Part shown: in pieces, positions 20,122 through 28,631 of the stretch
Position numbering within the stretch: the stretch's first letter is position 1
Layout of the letters: each line of letters starts with the position of its first letter
Assembly: GCF_014773485.1 (NCBI RefSeq)
Contig: NZ_JACXBP010000003.1
Coordinates: forward strand, 186,001-250,000
Source: Erwinia aphidicola
Lineage (GTDB): Bacteria; Pseudomonadota; Gammaproteobacteria; Enterobacterales; Enterobacteriaceae
Length of the DNA: 64,000 nt
Direction of reading: 5' to 3'
Translations under genes and position numbers: made by a program
The notes under the pieces: model-generated
Databases searched by the model: none
Told to the model about the DNA's origin: nothing
Seen by the model: only the letters and a program-made list of their open reading frames with translations

Positions 20122-21504
20122 ATGAAACCAGCCAGTCGGACATCCCTCAAGCGCTACATTCCGGGTGGCGCCGGTAATATAACGGGAACCTTACTTGCAA
20201 CCAGCTTCGGTTTCATTGTCGTCCAACTGGATGTCACAATAGTGAATGTTGCACTTCCGGAAATTGGCAGCAGCTTACGGACAGGTGTATCAGGGCTTCA
20301 GTGGGTGGTTGACGCTTATACCCTTTCATTTGCTGCCCTGCTGCTTACAGCCGGATCTGCCGGAGACCGGTTTGGAAGCCGCAATGTTTTTAATGCCGGT
20401 CTTTTACTATTCTGTATGGCCTCCCTGACATGTGCGCTTGCACAGTCGGTCGACCTACTTATCGCTGCTCGCTGCCTTCAGGGGGCCGGCGCGGCGCTTA
20501 TACTTCCAACCTCTTTAGCGCTACTTTCACACGCGTGCGCAGAAGATTCAGCAGCGAGAAGCCATGCAATCGGATGGTGGAGTGCTATCGGGGGAGGTGT
20601 AAGCGCCATGGGACCGGTCGCAGGGGGGCTTCTCATAACAGGTTTTGGATGGCGCGCCATCTTCCTGGTAAATCTTCCCGTATGTTTATTAAGCATGTGG
20701 GCAACCCACCGGTTTGTGGCTGAAACACAGGCAACTAAAAGTGAAAGCTTCGATACCCCCGGCCAGATTCTGGCAATTTTATTTCTGTTTTTACTCACCT
20801 ACTCCGTTATTGAAGCCGGGGCAAAAGGATGGTTTTCCACGGCAATATGGACTGGTTTTATCCTGGCACTAACCACTGCATTATTGTTTCTGGCCAGGGA
20901 ATCACGGGCTGAAAACCCAATGTTACCGCTCACTTTATTTCGCAGCCCTGTACTGACAATTTCAGTTATTTTAGGACTACTTTCAAACCTGAGTTTTTAT
21001 GCCCTGATATTTATTCTGAGTATTTTTTTTCAAAGTGTAAAAGGATATACGCCGACTGAGGCAGGGCTGGCTTTATTACCTTTTACCGTGATTATAATTG
21101 CCAATGTAGCAAGCAGTCGGCTTGCCAGACACTTCACACCCCGCATGACAGTTATTGGCGGGGGAGTTTTATCAGTTCTCAGCTTCCTGCTTTTACACGG
21201 TCTGGAGCAGAATACGCCTTATTATTCTATCATGCTGTGCATGATGTTACTGGCGATAGGCTCTGGAATAAGCACGCCTGCTCTCACATCAGCCATTTTG
21301 AGCAATGTCCCTGCAACCCGCTCTGCAACCGCATCGGCCATCTTCAATGCGTCACGTCAGGTAGGGAGTGCGCTGGGCGTGGTGCTGTTAGGAGCCATGA
21401 TGAGAGGTACAATTGATAATATGACAGAGGGTGCCAGTCTCGCCTTTGATATTTCAGCAGTACTAAGGATGGCCGGAGTCATTTTGGCCATATTGTTTCT
21501 GTAA
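20122..21504 (+). CDS. DHA2-type MFS exporter of the island
   Basis: A 460-residue membrane transporter of the EmrB/QacA (DHA2) type. Motif LDVTIVNVALP in the first helix and the loop GSAGDRFGSRN are diagnostic; about 13-14 helices are expected. Such proteins export drugs or the product of the cluster they live in, so self-protection and secretion of the island product is the likely job. I use ATG 20122, six bases after AAGGA; an ATG two codons upstream lies too close to that site. The protein ends abruptly within its last hydrophobic helix (GVILAILFL), shorter than most relatives, so the C-terminus may be truncated. A 28-base gap leads to the next gene. Confidence 0.85.
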   Translation: MKPASRTSLKRYIPGGAGNITGTLLATSFGFIVVQLDVTIVNVALPEIGSSLRTGVSGLQWVVDAYTLSFAALLLTAGSAGDRFGSRNVFNAGLLLFCMASLTCALAQSVDLLIAARCLQGAGAALILPTSLALLSHACAEDSAARSHAIGWWSAIGGGVSAMGPVAGGLLITGFGWRAIFLVNLPVCLLSMWATHRFVAETQATKSESFDTPGQILAILFLFLLTYSVIEAGAKGWFSTAIWTGFILALTTALLFLARESRAENPMLPLTLFRSPVLTISVILGLLSNLSFYALIFILSIFFQSVKGYTPTEAGLALLPFTVIIIANVASSRLARHFTPRMTVIGGGVLSVLSFLLLHGLEQNTPYYSIMLCMMLLAIGSGISTPALTSAILSNVPATRSATASAIFNASRQVGSALGVVLLGAMMRGTIDNMTEGASLAFDISAVLRMAGVILAILFL

Positions 21505-21532
21505 AGAAATTATTTCGAAGAGGAAAGGCAAT

Positions 21533-22690
21533 ATGATGAGGCTTGTAATTATTGGCATCAGAAAAACAGGAACTAGCCTTGCACTGGTTAATGCAGCGCT
21601 AAGCAGGGGGATTGACGTAACGATAATAAGCAACCCCGAGGACAGAATAGACGGAGTTTTTTCTTCATGCGTCGTAATAAAGTACATGATCTCAGATGTC
21701 AGTTTCATCATCAACTGGATTAAAGAAAATTATCCTACTCCTCAATCCACTCTGAGAATCACAACATTAAACGATGTGTACGCATGTATTACAGCCCAGG
21801 TAAGCTCGGCGCTTAATCTTCCAGGGCCAGACGTCTTCTGCGTCTCCCGTGCAGTGTCAAAAAATCAACAAAAGAAAATACTTGTCGCCAAAAAAATCCC
21901 TACTCCCGAATTCAGGGAATTCAACCTTTCAAATATTGAAAAAAAGGAAGCAATGCTCGGCCAACTTGAATTTCCGATAGTTATAAAACCCTCAGAAGGG
22001 ACTGCCAGTAATGGTGTAAAAAGATGCACTCTTTATTCTGAAGTCTTCAGCCATCTTGATTTTCTTGCCGATCAGAAAAAATTAAGGCCCGACTTGATTC
22101 CCAGCGATATTGTTCTATTGGAAAAATATTTACCGGGAACAGAATACTGCGTTGAATATTTTGACGGGAATTATGTAGGAGCCATACGCAAATCTAAACG
22201 TTTCGGCAATGATTTTTTTGAACGCGGCTACACATCAGAACTTGATATGGATGAAAAAGCCCTACGCAATCTCATCGAAACAGGTTCTCGAGCAGTCGAA
22301 GCAGCAGGGTTGAATTGGGGTCCGGTTCACATTGACTGCATTGTTAATGATGGTCTCGCCGGCATTATTGAATTGAACCCCAGAATTGCAGGCAGTTTTA
22401 TCTGTGATATTATACACGATGCTTATAGCTTCGATATGGTTGATCACCTTCTTAATAAACTTCAGGAAAAAGACGTTACTGTCCCCGTAAAATTTCTTCC
22501 CGACGCCTATGCCTGCGTTATTTTTTTTCTAGAAAGCGATCCGCTGCCCTGGAAGTTTGCTGAAAGTGGAGAATTGAAGAATGACATTATACACATCACC
22601 TATGGCCCACAGCACCTGAGGAACCGCAGTCGCAGGGCATACGTTTATATAAGAAATTTAATGCGAAATAAACAACTCGAGAATGATTAA
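21533..22690 (+). CDS. ATP-grasp carboxylate-amine ligase 1
   Basis: A 385-residue ATP-grasp protein. It has an N-terminal Rossmann-like preATP-grasp domain (MMRLVIIGIRKTG), the ATP-binding strand FPIVIKPSEGTASNGV, the adenine-pocket strand VLLEKYLPGTEYCVEYF and the metal-binding IELNPRIAGSF. Enzymes of this group activate a carboxylate as acyl phosphate and join it to an amine, often an amino acid; DdaF of dapdiamide synthesis is a precedent. It probably makes a peptide or amide bond in the island product. AGAGGAAAGG precedes the start. Its stop codon is followed immediately by the start of the second ligase. Confidence 0.82.
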   Translation: MMRLVIIGIRKTGTSLALVNAALSRGIDVTIISNPEDRIDGVFSSCVVIKYMISDVSFIINWIKENYPTPQSTLRITTLNDVYACITAQVSSALNLPGPDVFCVSRAVSKNQQKKILVAKKIPTPEFREFNLSNIEKKEAMLGQLEFPIVIKPSEGTASNGVKRCTLYSEVFSHLDFLADQKKLRPDLIPSDIVLLEKYLPGTEYCVEYFDGNYVGAIRKSKRFGNDFFERGYTSELDMDEKALRNLIETGSRAVEAAGLNWGPVHIDCIVNDGLAGIIELNPRIAGSFICDIIHDAYSFDMVDHLLNKLQEKDVTVPVKFLPDAYACVIFFLESDPLPWKFAESGELKNDIIHITYGPQHLRNRSRRAYVYIRNLMRNKQLEND

Positions 22691-23956
22691 ATGAAATTAA
22701 TAAGTACTGTAGCCATTGTGGATGGTGCATCAACCAGCGCTTATCTGGCGCCTGCTTTTCGTTCTTATGGCATTAAATGTGTGCACGTACTCAGCAGTGA
22801 GTCACTGCCAGATAGGCTTAAAGTGCAAATCATTCATTCAGACTATATACGTAGTGTCGTTTACCAGGGCGACATTAATGTTCTGGCTAATATGCTGAAA
22901 GATTTGCAAATCGATGTGGTTTTACCAGGCGGGGGGAGTGGCATTGAGCTTGCCTCCGAACTCGCTGATACGCTTGACGTCCCCTATAAAAACCCCGGCC
23001 ATCTGGCAAAAGCCCGCCGTCATAAATATGAACAGATTGAAATTTTGCACCGTAGCGGTTTACTCACGCCAAAACAGTATCAGTCAGATCAGGTTGCTGG
23101 GATTATGAGATGGACACGTACTCATCTGATCCTGCCGGTAGTGGTGAAACCTACACGCGGAGCAGGTGTAAGCGGAGTAAAGGTATGCCACACCCTTTCT
23201 CAGGTCCGGGAGGCTTCTGAAAGCATTCTCAACTCTAAATCTTATTATAATGAAGATCAGAATGAAATTCTGGTTCAATCCTGTACAGAAGGTCAGGAAT
23301 TTATTGTTGACATCGTATCTTTTAAGGGAATTCACAAAGTTGTCAGCGTATGGCAAGTTGATCGCGACCGCCGCGAGTCGCCACGGCTTGAAAAAATGAT
23401 GGTGGTTGATCATACGCAACAGAGTTACTCACAGCTTATTGATTACGCTAAAAAGGTTTTGAATGTGGTGGGGCTAAATTATGGCCCATCACACATGGAA
23501 GTTATGTTAACCAGTGAAGGCCCGGTCATCGTTGAGCTGAATTCCCGCCTCCATGGAAGCCTCGACCCTTTATTGACCACAGCCGTTACGGGCGAAAACC
23601 ATGTTTCCGCTACAGTAAACGCCTTTGTTAATACGTCACATTTTATCGACAGCATCAGTCAGGACCCCGTATTCAGCGGCTTCTGCGGTCATATACTGTT
23701 GGTTTCGCCAGTCTCAGATCGTGAATTCAGGGACTTTCCGTGGGACAGAATTGAAAACCTCCCGTCTTTTGTCAGTGTAAAGCGCTGGGTGAAGCCCGGT
23801 GACATACTGCAGGTCACTACAGGCTTACAGACAGCCATCGGTATGGTCGGATTGTTTTATAAGAAATTCGAACAATTGGATACGGACTGGAAAGAAATCA
23901 GGAAAATTGAAAAAGATTACTTTTCACTACCTCATATGCCTGCCGAGCCAGCATAG
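22691..23956 (+). CDS. ATP-grasp carboxylate-amine ligase 2
   Basis: A second ATP-grasp protein of 421 residues that resembles ligase 1 in layout but is clearly diverged. It has an N-terminal Rossmann-like domain with PGGGSGIELA, the phosphate-binding strand LPVVVKPTRGAGVSGV, ILVQSCTEGQEFIVD and the metal-binding VELNSRLHGSLD. The C-terminal extension of about 100 residues is typical of biosynthetic L-amino-acid ligases. Two ligases in one operon suggest two successive amide bonds, a tripeptide, or one ligase for assembly and one for tailoring. Start and stop codons of the pair are directly adjacent, implying coupled translation. Confidence 0.82.
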   Translation: MKLISTVAIVDGASTSAYLAPAFRSYGIKCVHVLSSESLPDRLKVQIIHSDYIRSVVYQGDINVLANMLKDLQIDVVLPGGGSGIELASELADTLDVPYKNPGHLAKARRHKYEQIEILHRSGLLTPKQYQSDQVAGIMRWTRTHLILPVVVKPTRGAGVSGVKVCHTLSQVREASESILNSKSYYNEDQNEILVQSCTEGQEFIVDIVSFKGIHKVVSVWQVDRDRRESPRLEKMMVVDHTQQSYSQLIDYAKKVLNVVGLNYGPSHMEVMLTSEGPVIVELNSRLHGSLDPLLTTAVTGENHVSATVNAFVNTSHFIDSISQDPVFSGFCGHILLVSPVSDREFRDFPWDRIENLPSFVSVKRWVKPGDILQVTTGLQTAIGMVGLFYKKFEQLDTDWKEIRKIEKDYFSLPHMPAEPA

Positions 23957-24032
23957 GTTGAGATTAAGCATCTTGGACGAACTTCCGAAAACTTCTACCT
24001 ACTGGAATTTCTTCAGTAATAAGGTCGGCCCC

Positions 24033-24269
24033 TGAGGTATCCCCATAAAAATTGATCTGAATATTATCGCGGGATGACAGCTGTCGGTTTGAGGAGGAAG
24101 GCTGCTTTCGACATAGCCTCATCGTCGTAGTTGTAAACCCACAGCGAGCATAATGATAGCGGGAGCTGAGCTCAGCCTGAGGTAAGCCGGACGTCACGCG
24201 GCAGGGATGCCGCGTGACGAGGCCCGCAGGGAGCGTCTTTTGCCGTTCCGGCGTGCTCAGGCTGAGCTC
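24033..24269 (+). repeat. Right inverted repeat bordering the biosynthetic island (IS-end remnant)
   Basis: Begins TGAGGTATCCCC (24033), the counterpart of the left block two, and ends CAGGCTGAGCTC (24269), the counterpart of left block one. Compared with the left copy it carries about 110 extra bases between the blocks (24096-24202). Within it a sub-element of about 100 bp is bounded by GAGCTCAGCCTGA (24168-24180) and its inverse (24257-24269), and contains the hairpin GTCACGCGGCAGGGATGCCGCGTGAC at 24193-24218, a MITE-like shape. No transposase is present. Confidence 0.75.
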
Positions 24270-24292
24270 AGACCGGTTAGCAGGCGTATAGC

Positions 24293-24370
24293 GAGGGGGG
24301 CATTTCAGAGGATACCTTCGCGGTCGGCCTCTAAAAAGAGTGGTAGCGTCGACCCGTTATGGCCCCCCTC
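24293..24370. repeat. Spaced inverted repeat at the 3' end of yejK
   Basis: GAGGGGGGC (24293-24301) and GCCCCCCTC (24362-24370) are inverted 60 bases apart. Between them is a smaller imperfect hairpin around GAGGATACC and GGTCGGCCTC. It lies just after the yejK stop and may form its terminator, though there is no run of T on the minus strand. Confidence 0.45.
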
Positions 24371-24380
24371 TTCCCTGCGG

Positions 24381-25385
24381 CTACTTCCCGCTGGTGCGGC
24401 GCTGCAGCTGGTCGCGCAGGTTCGGTGGCGTGCCTTTGATGGTCAGAGTGTCCGTCACCGGGTCCCAGAAAATACGCTCGCCTAACAGCATCGCATCGAA
24501 GTTGATGGTTAAGCCGCCGCCGCTGCCGGCAAACTTGGTTAACTGACGCAGCGTGCTGCGGTCGGCGGGGAAGCTCTCTTCCAGCTCGTAGCCCTGCTCC
24601 TGGGTAAATGCCTGGAAGGTTTTCTCCCCCAGCGGCGCCAGCTCGTTCGACAACCCGGCCAGTTCAATCTCTTCACCGGACTTCAGCTGCTCGTTGCAGT
24701 AGGCCGAGACCTGCTGACGATAATTCTGACGCTCGTTTTTATCCAGGCTCGCCTCTTCGCAGTAATCATCCACTGCCTGCAACAGGCCGCGGTTCTGCGC
24801 TTTGGTGTCCAGCCCGACGCTAGCACCGAGGAAATCCATAAAGAAATCGGAGACTTTACGCCCTACCCGCCCGCGCAGGAAGGTGAGATAGCGCGTCGAT
24901 TCCGGGTTGGTTTCCCACTCGGTCAGATCGATACGCGCGACAATATCCGCGTGGTTGATATCCAGATAGTGCGTACTGCTGATATCCAGCTCTTCATTAA
25001 CGCGCATGCTGTTCTGGCTGCTGAGCACCGCAATCAGCAGGTACTCAACCGCCAGATAGCGGTAATGGCCAAACAGCACAATGCCGCCTTCCGCAAACGG
25101 ATACTTGCCCAACTCATCGCGCAGGCGTGCGCTGGCCGCGCGGCTGAACGCCAGGAAGTCATTCTCACCCTTGCGGCAGTTACGCAGCGCATCGGCCAGC
25201 TCGCTCTCTTCATTGAACAGGCCGTAGGCTTTGCTCTTGGCGCTGTAAACACGATGCAGCTCTTCCATCATCGCCGTCACGGTCGCATTGGACGGCAGCA
25301 GGGAATCGCGCAGGACCAGCTCAAGCGTTTGTTCGTCACGTTTGATCATCTGGTGAAGGGCAATCTGGTCGATATCCAGACTCAT
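24381..25385 (-). CDS. yejK: Nucleoid-associated protein YejK (NdpA)
   Basis: A 334-residue member of the NA37/YejK family. It matches E. coli YejK throughout, for example [28 protein letters not shown] and the C-terminal [24 protein letters not shown]. YejK is an abundant nucleoid-associated protein that has been reported to interact with topoisomerases. I start it at ATG 25385; the 13 extra upstream codons do not match the family. It is divergent from yejL. The island sits immediately beyond its 3' end. Confidence 0.95.
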   Translation of the reverse strand: MSLDIDQIALHQMIKRDEQTLELVLRDSLLPSNATVTAMMEELHRVYSAKSKAYGLFNEESELADALRNCRKGENDFLAFSRAASARLRDELGKYPFAEGGIVLFGHYRYLAVEYLLIAVLSSQNSMRVNEELDISSTHYLDINHADIVARIDLTEWETNPESTRYLTFLRGRVGRKVSDFFMDFLGASVGLDTKAQNRGLLQAVDDYCEEASLDKNERQNYRQQVSAYCNEQLKSGEEIELAGLSNELAPLGEKTFQAFTQEQGYELEESFPADRSTLRQLTKFAGSGGGLTINFDAMLLGERIFWDPVTDTLTIKGTPPNLRDQLQRRTSGK

Positions 25386-25541
25386 GGTAAACTCTCCTTT
25401 AAGCACAGGCGCGTATTCAATCACTGTGCGCCTTTACGATCAACTGCAACAAGTTTACGCGGATGATTACGATAAAAATGCAGAAAAAAATGCGCTCTTA
25501 CGGTAAGATAGCGCCTTTTAAATCTCAGTAAAATTGACCTC

Positions 25542-25772
25542 ATGGCCCAATCATCTCGCTACAGTAACGAACGCGTGGAACGCATCCTCGCAGAAATGGT
25601 GCAGGTTCTGGAACAAAACCAGGCCCCAACCGATCTTTCCCTGATGGTTCTGGGAAATATGGTGACCAATCTACTTAATACCAGCGTGGCACCTGCGCAG
25701 CGCCAGCATATGGCTCGTTCGTTTGCCGAAGCCCTGCAGGCTTCCGTGATCAACAACGACAAAGCCCACTAA
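25542..25772 (+). CDS. yejL: YejL family protein
   Basis: A 76-residue protein of the YejL family (UPF0352), conserved in gamma-proteobacteria, with the core [15 protein letters not shown] and [13 protein letters not shown]. No function is established. It is cotranscribed with yejM, which starts 20 bases later. Confidence 0.92.
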   Translation: MAQSSRYSNERVERILAEMVQVLEQNQAPTDLSLMVLGNMVTNLLNTSVAPAQRQHMARSFAEALQASVINNDKAH

Positions 25773-25792
25773 AGAGACGCCCCGATCCCGCT

Positions 25793-27544
25793 ATGGTAAC
25801 AAATCGACAGCGCTACCGAGAAAAAGTCTCCCAGATGATTAGCTGGGGGCACTGGTTCGCCCTGTTTAACATCATTTTTGCCTTTATTCTCGGCAGCCGT
25901 TACCTGTTTGTCTCCGACTGGCCAGCCTCGCTGGCCGGACGTATCTACTCTTTCAGCAGCTGGATTGGTCACTTCAGCTTTATTGTCTTTGCCGCCTATC
26001 TGCTGATTGTTTTCCCGCTCACCTTTATGGTGATGTCGCAACGCCTGCTGCGTTTCCTGTCGGCGATTATTGCCACCGCCGGGCTGACGCTGATCCTCAT
26101 CGACAGCGCGGTGTTCGCCCGCTTCCACCTGCACCTGAATCCGGTGGTTTGGGAACTGGTCGTTAACCCCGACCAGAGTGAGATGGCGCGCGACTGGCAG
26201 CTGATGTTTATCAGCGTGCCGGCGATTTTCCTCGTTGAGATGCTATTCGCGACGTGGAGCTGGCAGAAATTGCGCAGCCTCAACCGGCGCAGCTTTGGTA
26301 AACCGCTGGCCGGGCTGTTTATCACCGCGTTTTTTACCAGCCATCTGATGTATATCTGGGCAGATGCTAACTTCTATCGCCCGATCACCATGCAGCGCTC
26401 TAACCTGCCGCTCTCCTATCCAATGACCGCGCGTCGCTTCCTGGAAAAACACGGGCTGCTGGATGCGCAGGAGTACCAGCGCCGTCTGGTCCAGCAGGGC
26501 AATCCAGAAGCGGTATCGGTGGCTTACCCGCTTAACGACATCACCTTCAGCGATAAAGGCACGCGTAATAATCTGCTGGTGATCACCGTTGATGCCCTGA
26601 ATGAAGCCTCAATGGCGAAATCGCTGCCCAATCTGATGCGCTTCGCCGACGACAACGTGCGCTTCAGCCAGCACTTCAGCTCCGGCAGCTCAGAAGACAG
26701 CGGTCTTTTCGGCCTGTTCTACGGTATCTCACCAAGCTATATGGACGGTGTGCTGTCGTCGCGCGTGCCGTCAACGCTGATCAATGCGCTAAGCCAGCAG
26801 GGTTACCAGTTTGGCCTGTTTGCCAGCGACGGCTTTAATTCGCCGCTGTATCGTCAGGCGTTGCTGTCCGACTTCTCACTGCCGAGCGCGCAAAATCAGT
26901 CCAACGCGGATACCACCAGCCAGTGGCAGCGCTGGCTGGACAGCCATAAAAATGAGAGCAGCCCGTGGTTCTCCTATATTTCCCTGTCGACGGCAGATGA
27001 CAGCAACAGTGCGGATAAAACTACGCTGCGCCGCTACAACCGCGCAGCCGGTAACGCGGATAAACAGATTCAGAACGTGCTGACCACGCTCGATCAGAAA
27101 GGTCTGCTGGCGAATACCGTGGTGGTGATCACCGCCCAGCACGGCGTAGTGCTGGATGGCGAAGCCGTAGCGGGGAATCGTGAAATGCTGCAGGTGCCGC
27201 TGGTAGTACACTGGCCAAACACGCCGGCGCAAACCGTGAATAAACTCACCGATCATCAGGACATCATGACCACCCTGATGCAGCGGCTGCTGCACGTCAG
27301 CACCCCTGCGGTGGATTACTCGCAGGGCGAGGATCTGTTTGCCGCTCAGCGACGTCATAACTGGGTTGCCAGCAGCACCAACCATCAGCTGCTGATCACC
27401 ACCCCACAGGAGACGCTGGCGCTGGATAATAACGGCAGCTATGCCGCATGGGATAGTCAGGGCAATAGTCTGAAAGACCATAAGCCGCAGCTGGCACTGC
27501 TATTACAGGTGTTGACCGACGAGAAGCGCTTTATCGCCAATTAA
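25793..27544 (+). CDS. yejM: YejM/PbgA/LapC inner-membrane regulator of LPS synthesis
   Basis: A 583-residue inner-membrane protein: five N-terminal helices (residues about 20-190), an arginine-rich linker, and a periplasmic alkaline-phosphatase/sulfatase-fold domain. It senses LPS at the periplasmic leaflet and binds LapB, so controlling FtsH-mediated degradation of LpxC. In Salmonella it was described as the cardiolipin-binding PbgA. Conserved stretches include the linker YPMTARRFLEKHGLLDAQEY and the end LLLQVLTDEKRFIAN. The gene is essential in E. coli. It follows yejL and precedes proL as there. Confidence 0.95.
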   Translation: MVTNRQRYREKVSQMISWGHWFALFNIIFAFILGSRYLFVSDWPASLAGRIYSFSSWIGHFSFIVFAAYLLIVFPLTFMVMSQRLLRFLSAIIATAGLTLILIDSAVFARFHLHLNPVVWELVVNPDQSEMARDWQLMFISVPAIFLVEMLFATWSWQKLRSLNRRSFGKPLAGLFITAFFTSHLMYIWADANFYRPITMQRSNLPLSYPMTARRFLEKHGLLDAQEYQRRLVQQGNPEAVSVAYPLNDITFSDKGTRNNLLVITVDALNEASMAKSLPNLMRFADDNVRFSQHFSSGSSEDSGLFGLFYGISPSYMDGVLSSRVPSTLINALSQQGYQFGLFASDGFNSPLYRQALLSDFSLPSAQNQSNADTTSQWQRWLDSHKNESSPWFSYISLSTADDSNSADKTTLRRYNRAAGNADKQIQNVLTTLDQKGLLANTVVVITAQHGVVLDGEAVAGNREMLQVPLVVHWPNTPAQTVNKLTDHQDIMTTLMQRLLHVSTPAVDYSQGEDLFAAQRRHNWVASSTNHQLLITTPQETLALDNNGSYAAWDSQGNSLKDHKPQLALLLQVLTDEKRFIAN

Positions 27545-27619
27545 CTGCACAAATCCTGCGCAGTCAAGATGTTAGCCGCTTGCAATCGAAGTGAAGTTGA
27601 GTAATATAACGTCATCTGT

Positions 27620-27696
27620 CGGCGCGTAGCGCAGCCTGGTAGCGCATCGTCATGGGGTGGCGAGGGTCGAGAGTTCAAATCTCTCCGTGCCGACCA
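27620..27696 (+). tRNA. proL: tRNA-Pro (anticodon GGG)
   Basis: A 77-nt tRNA with acceptor arms CGGCGCG and CGTGCCG, a D arm around GCGCAGCCTGGTAGCGC, an anticodon stem TCGTC/GGCGA around loop ATGGGGT (anticodon GGG), a T arm GAGAGTTCAAATCTCTC and an encoded CCA. In E. coli proL lies at the same place after yejM. Confidence 0.95.
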
Positions 27697-27711
27697 AAAT
27701 ACTCCAGTTGA

Positions 27712-27746
27712 AAAGGAGCTAATCTTACGATTAGCTCCTTTTTTGT
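27712..27746 (+). terminator. Rho-independent terminator of the tRNA-Pro gene
   Basis: AAGGAGCTAATC (27713-27724) pairs with GATTAGCTCCTT across a four-base loop and is followed by a T-run, 16 bases after the tRNA. Confidence 0.9.
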
Positions 27747-27753
27747 TTCAGGG

Positions 27754-28029
27754 CTACTGCCCGCAGTGCTTGCCACTGCCCGGCTGTATTTTACCTGTCT
27801 GCTGACGCTGACGGCGAGCCGGCGGGGTTCCCTGGGGATGCAGACAGGACTGGCAGCGGGTCACCGGTCCGAATCGCAGCCTGGCCACTCTTAATGCATC
27901 GCTTGCGGAGAAAAAACTGCCGAGAAACTCGCGCTGCTGCACGGGAGGAAGGTGGCGACAGCCCTTAATATGGACGCCGTACAGGCCATTTTGCTGTGGT
28001 AGTTTATTAATATAATAAAAAGTAAACAT
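27754..28029 (-). CDS. Small cysteine-containing protein of unknown function
   Basis: A 91-residue protein. Residues about 4-64 follow a pattern I recognise from a widespread family of small bacterial proteins: YYIN start, H-x3-C-x2-LP (HIKGCRHLP), a REFLGSF element, an alanine-rich helix, then Cys-x2-Cys (CQSC). Paired cysteines suggest metal binding, but the function is unknown. The last 27 residues, rich in Gln, Arg and Pro, are unlike the family and may be an addition. AAGGGT lies upstream of the ATG. It is convergent with proL and shares the gap with its terminator. Confidence 0.6.
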   Translation of the reverse strand: MFTFYYINKLPQQNGLYGVHIKGCRHLPPVQQREFLGSFFSASDALRVARLRFGPVTRCQSCLHPQGTPPARRQRQQTGKIQPGSGKHCGQ

Positions 28030-28348
28030 CTACAGACCCTTATCGTTTTGTTGTTTTTATAACCTTATTAACATTAGCTCGAAGCGGCGAAATTGATGTT
28101 AAGACTGGCGTCTTTCATCGATTTTCAGAATTTCCTGCCCGGAAAAGGCTAAAAAGTGTAGTTAACGCGGCGAAAAAGGGGAGGAAAAAAGGCGCTTCTT
28201 TACAGTTTTTTTTCACTGTAGCTAAAGTTTTCACTGGTCGTAAAATTGTGGCGATCTTCTCAATTTTCAACCCTGCAACAAAACTGTCACAGTAATATCA
28301 TAGGCTGTCGCTACACTTTCCCGGCAATCCGTAAACAGGATCAAACCC
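28030..28348. other. AT-rich intergenic region
   Basis: About 320 bases between two divergent small genes. It contains A/T runs and no credible gene, RNA or named site. It should hold the promoters of both neighbours. Confidence 0.4.
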
Positions 28349-28555
28349 ATGGCGACGATCAAAGCAAAAAACCTTAAAGATGCAGAAGAAATGCTGTACT
28401 CCGGGATTAGCAAAGTAGAACTGGCTTACGACATCGGCAGCGATGATTTCTTTCGCCTGGCCAGCCAGTGGTGTGACCGCGGCGCTAAAATCTCCAAGGG
28501 TGACGATCACTTCGTCGTCTCTCTGAAAAGCATGGCGATACCGCCAAATCACTGA
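28349..28555 (+). CDS. Hypothetical 68-residue protein
   Basis: A small soluble acidic protein that starts MATIKAKNLKDAEEMLYSG and has helical character with a single cysteine. I do not recognise a family. It is preceded by a weak CAGGA. The codon use fits the host, and the overlapping minus-strand frame (28298-28552) looks less protein-like. Probably a real gene, function unknown. Confidence 0.5.
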   Translation: MATIKAKNLKDAEEMLYSGISKVELAYDIGSDDFFRLASQWCDRGAKISKGDDHFVVSLKSMAIPPNH

Positions 28556-28586
28556 TGCGTTAAAGTAGCTTTTGATATCCGGCCAT

Positions 28587-28625
28587 TAACCTGTTTAAAT
28601 ATTTTTTTCTTTTTTAAACAGGTTA
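28587..28625. promoter_or_regulatory. Perfect 13-bp inverted repeat before the PPTase gene
   Basis: TAACCTGTTTAAA (28587-28599) and TTTAAACAGGTTA (28613-28625) are perfect inverse copies around a 13-base T-rich loop, ending seven bases before the ATG at 28632. In RNA it would sequester the ribosome site; in DNA it could be a dimeric repressor operator. Confidence 0.55.
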
Positions 28626-28631
28626 GTGGCT

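Noticed and set aside
24207..24485. 92-codon frame starting in the right border repeat
   Set aside because: Its start comes from the repeat (a matching frame lies in the left copy at 18447-18653) and it runs antisense into yejK.
28298..28552. 84-codon minus-strand frame overlapping the 68-residue plus-strand gene
   Set aside because: It lacks a ribosome site, and the plus-strand frame has better protein character.
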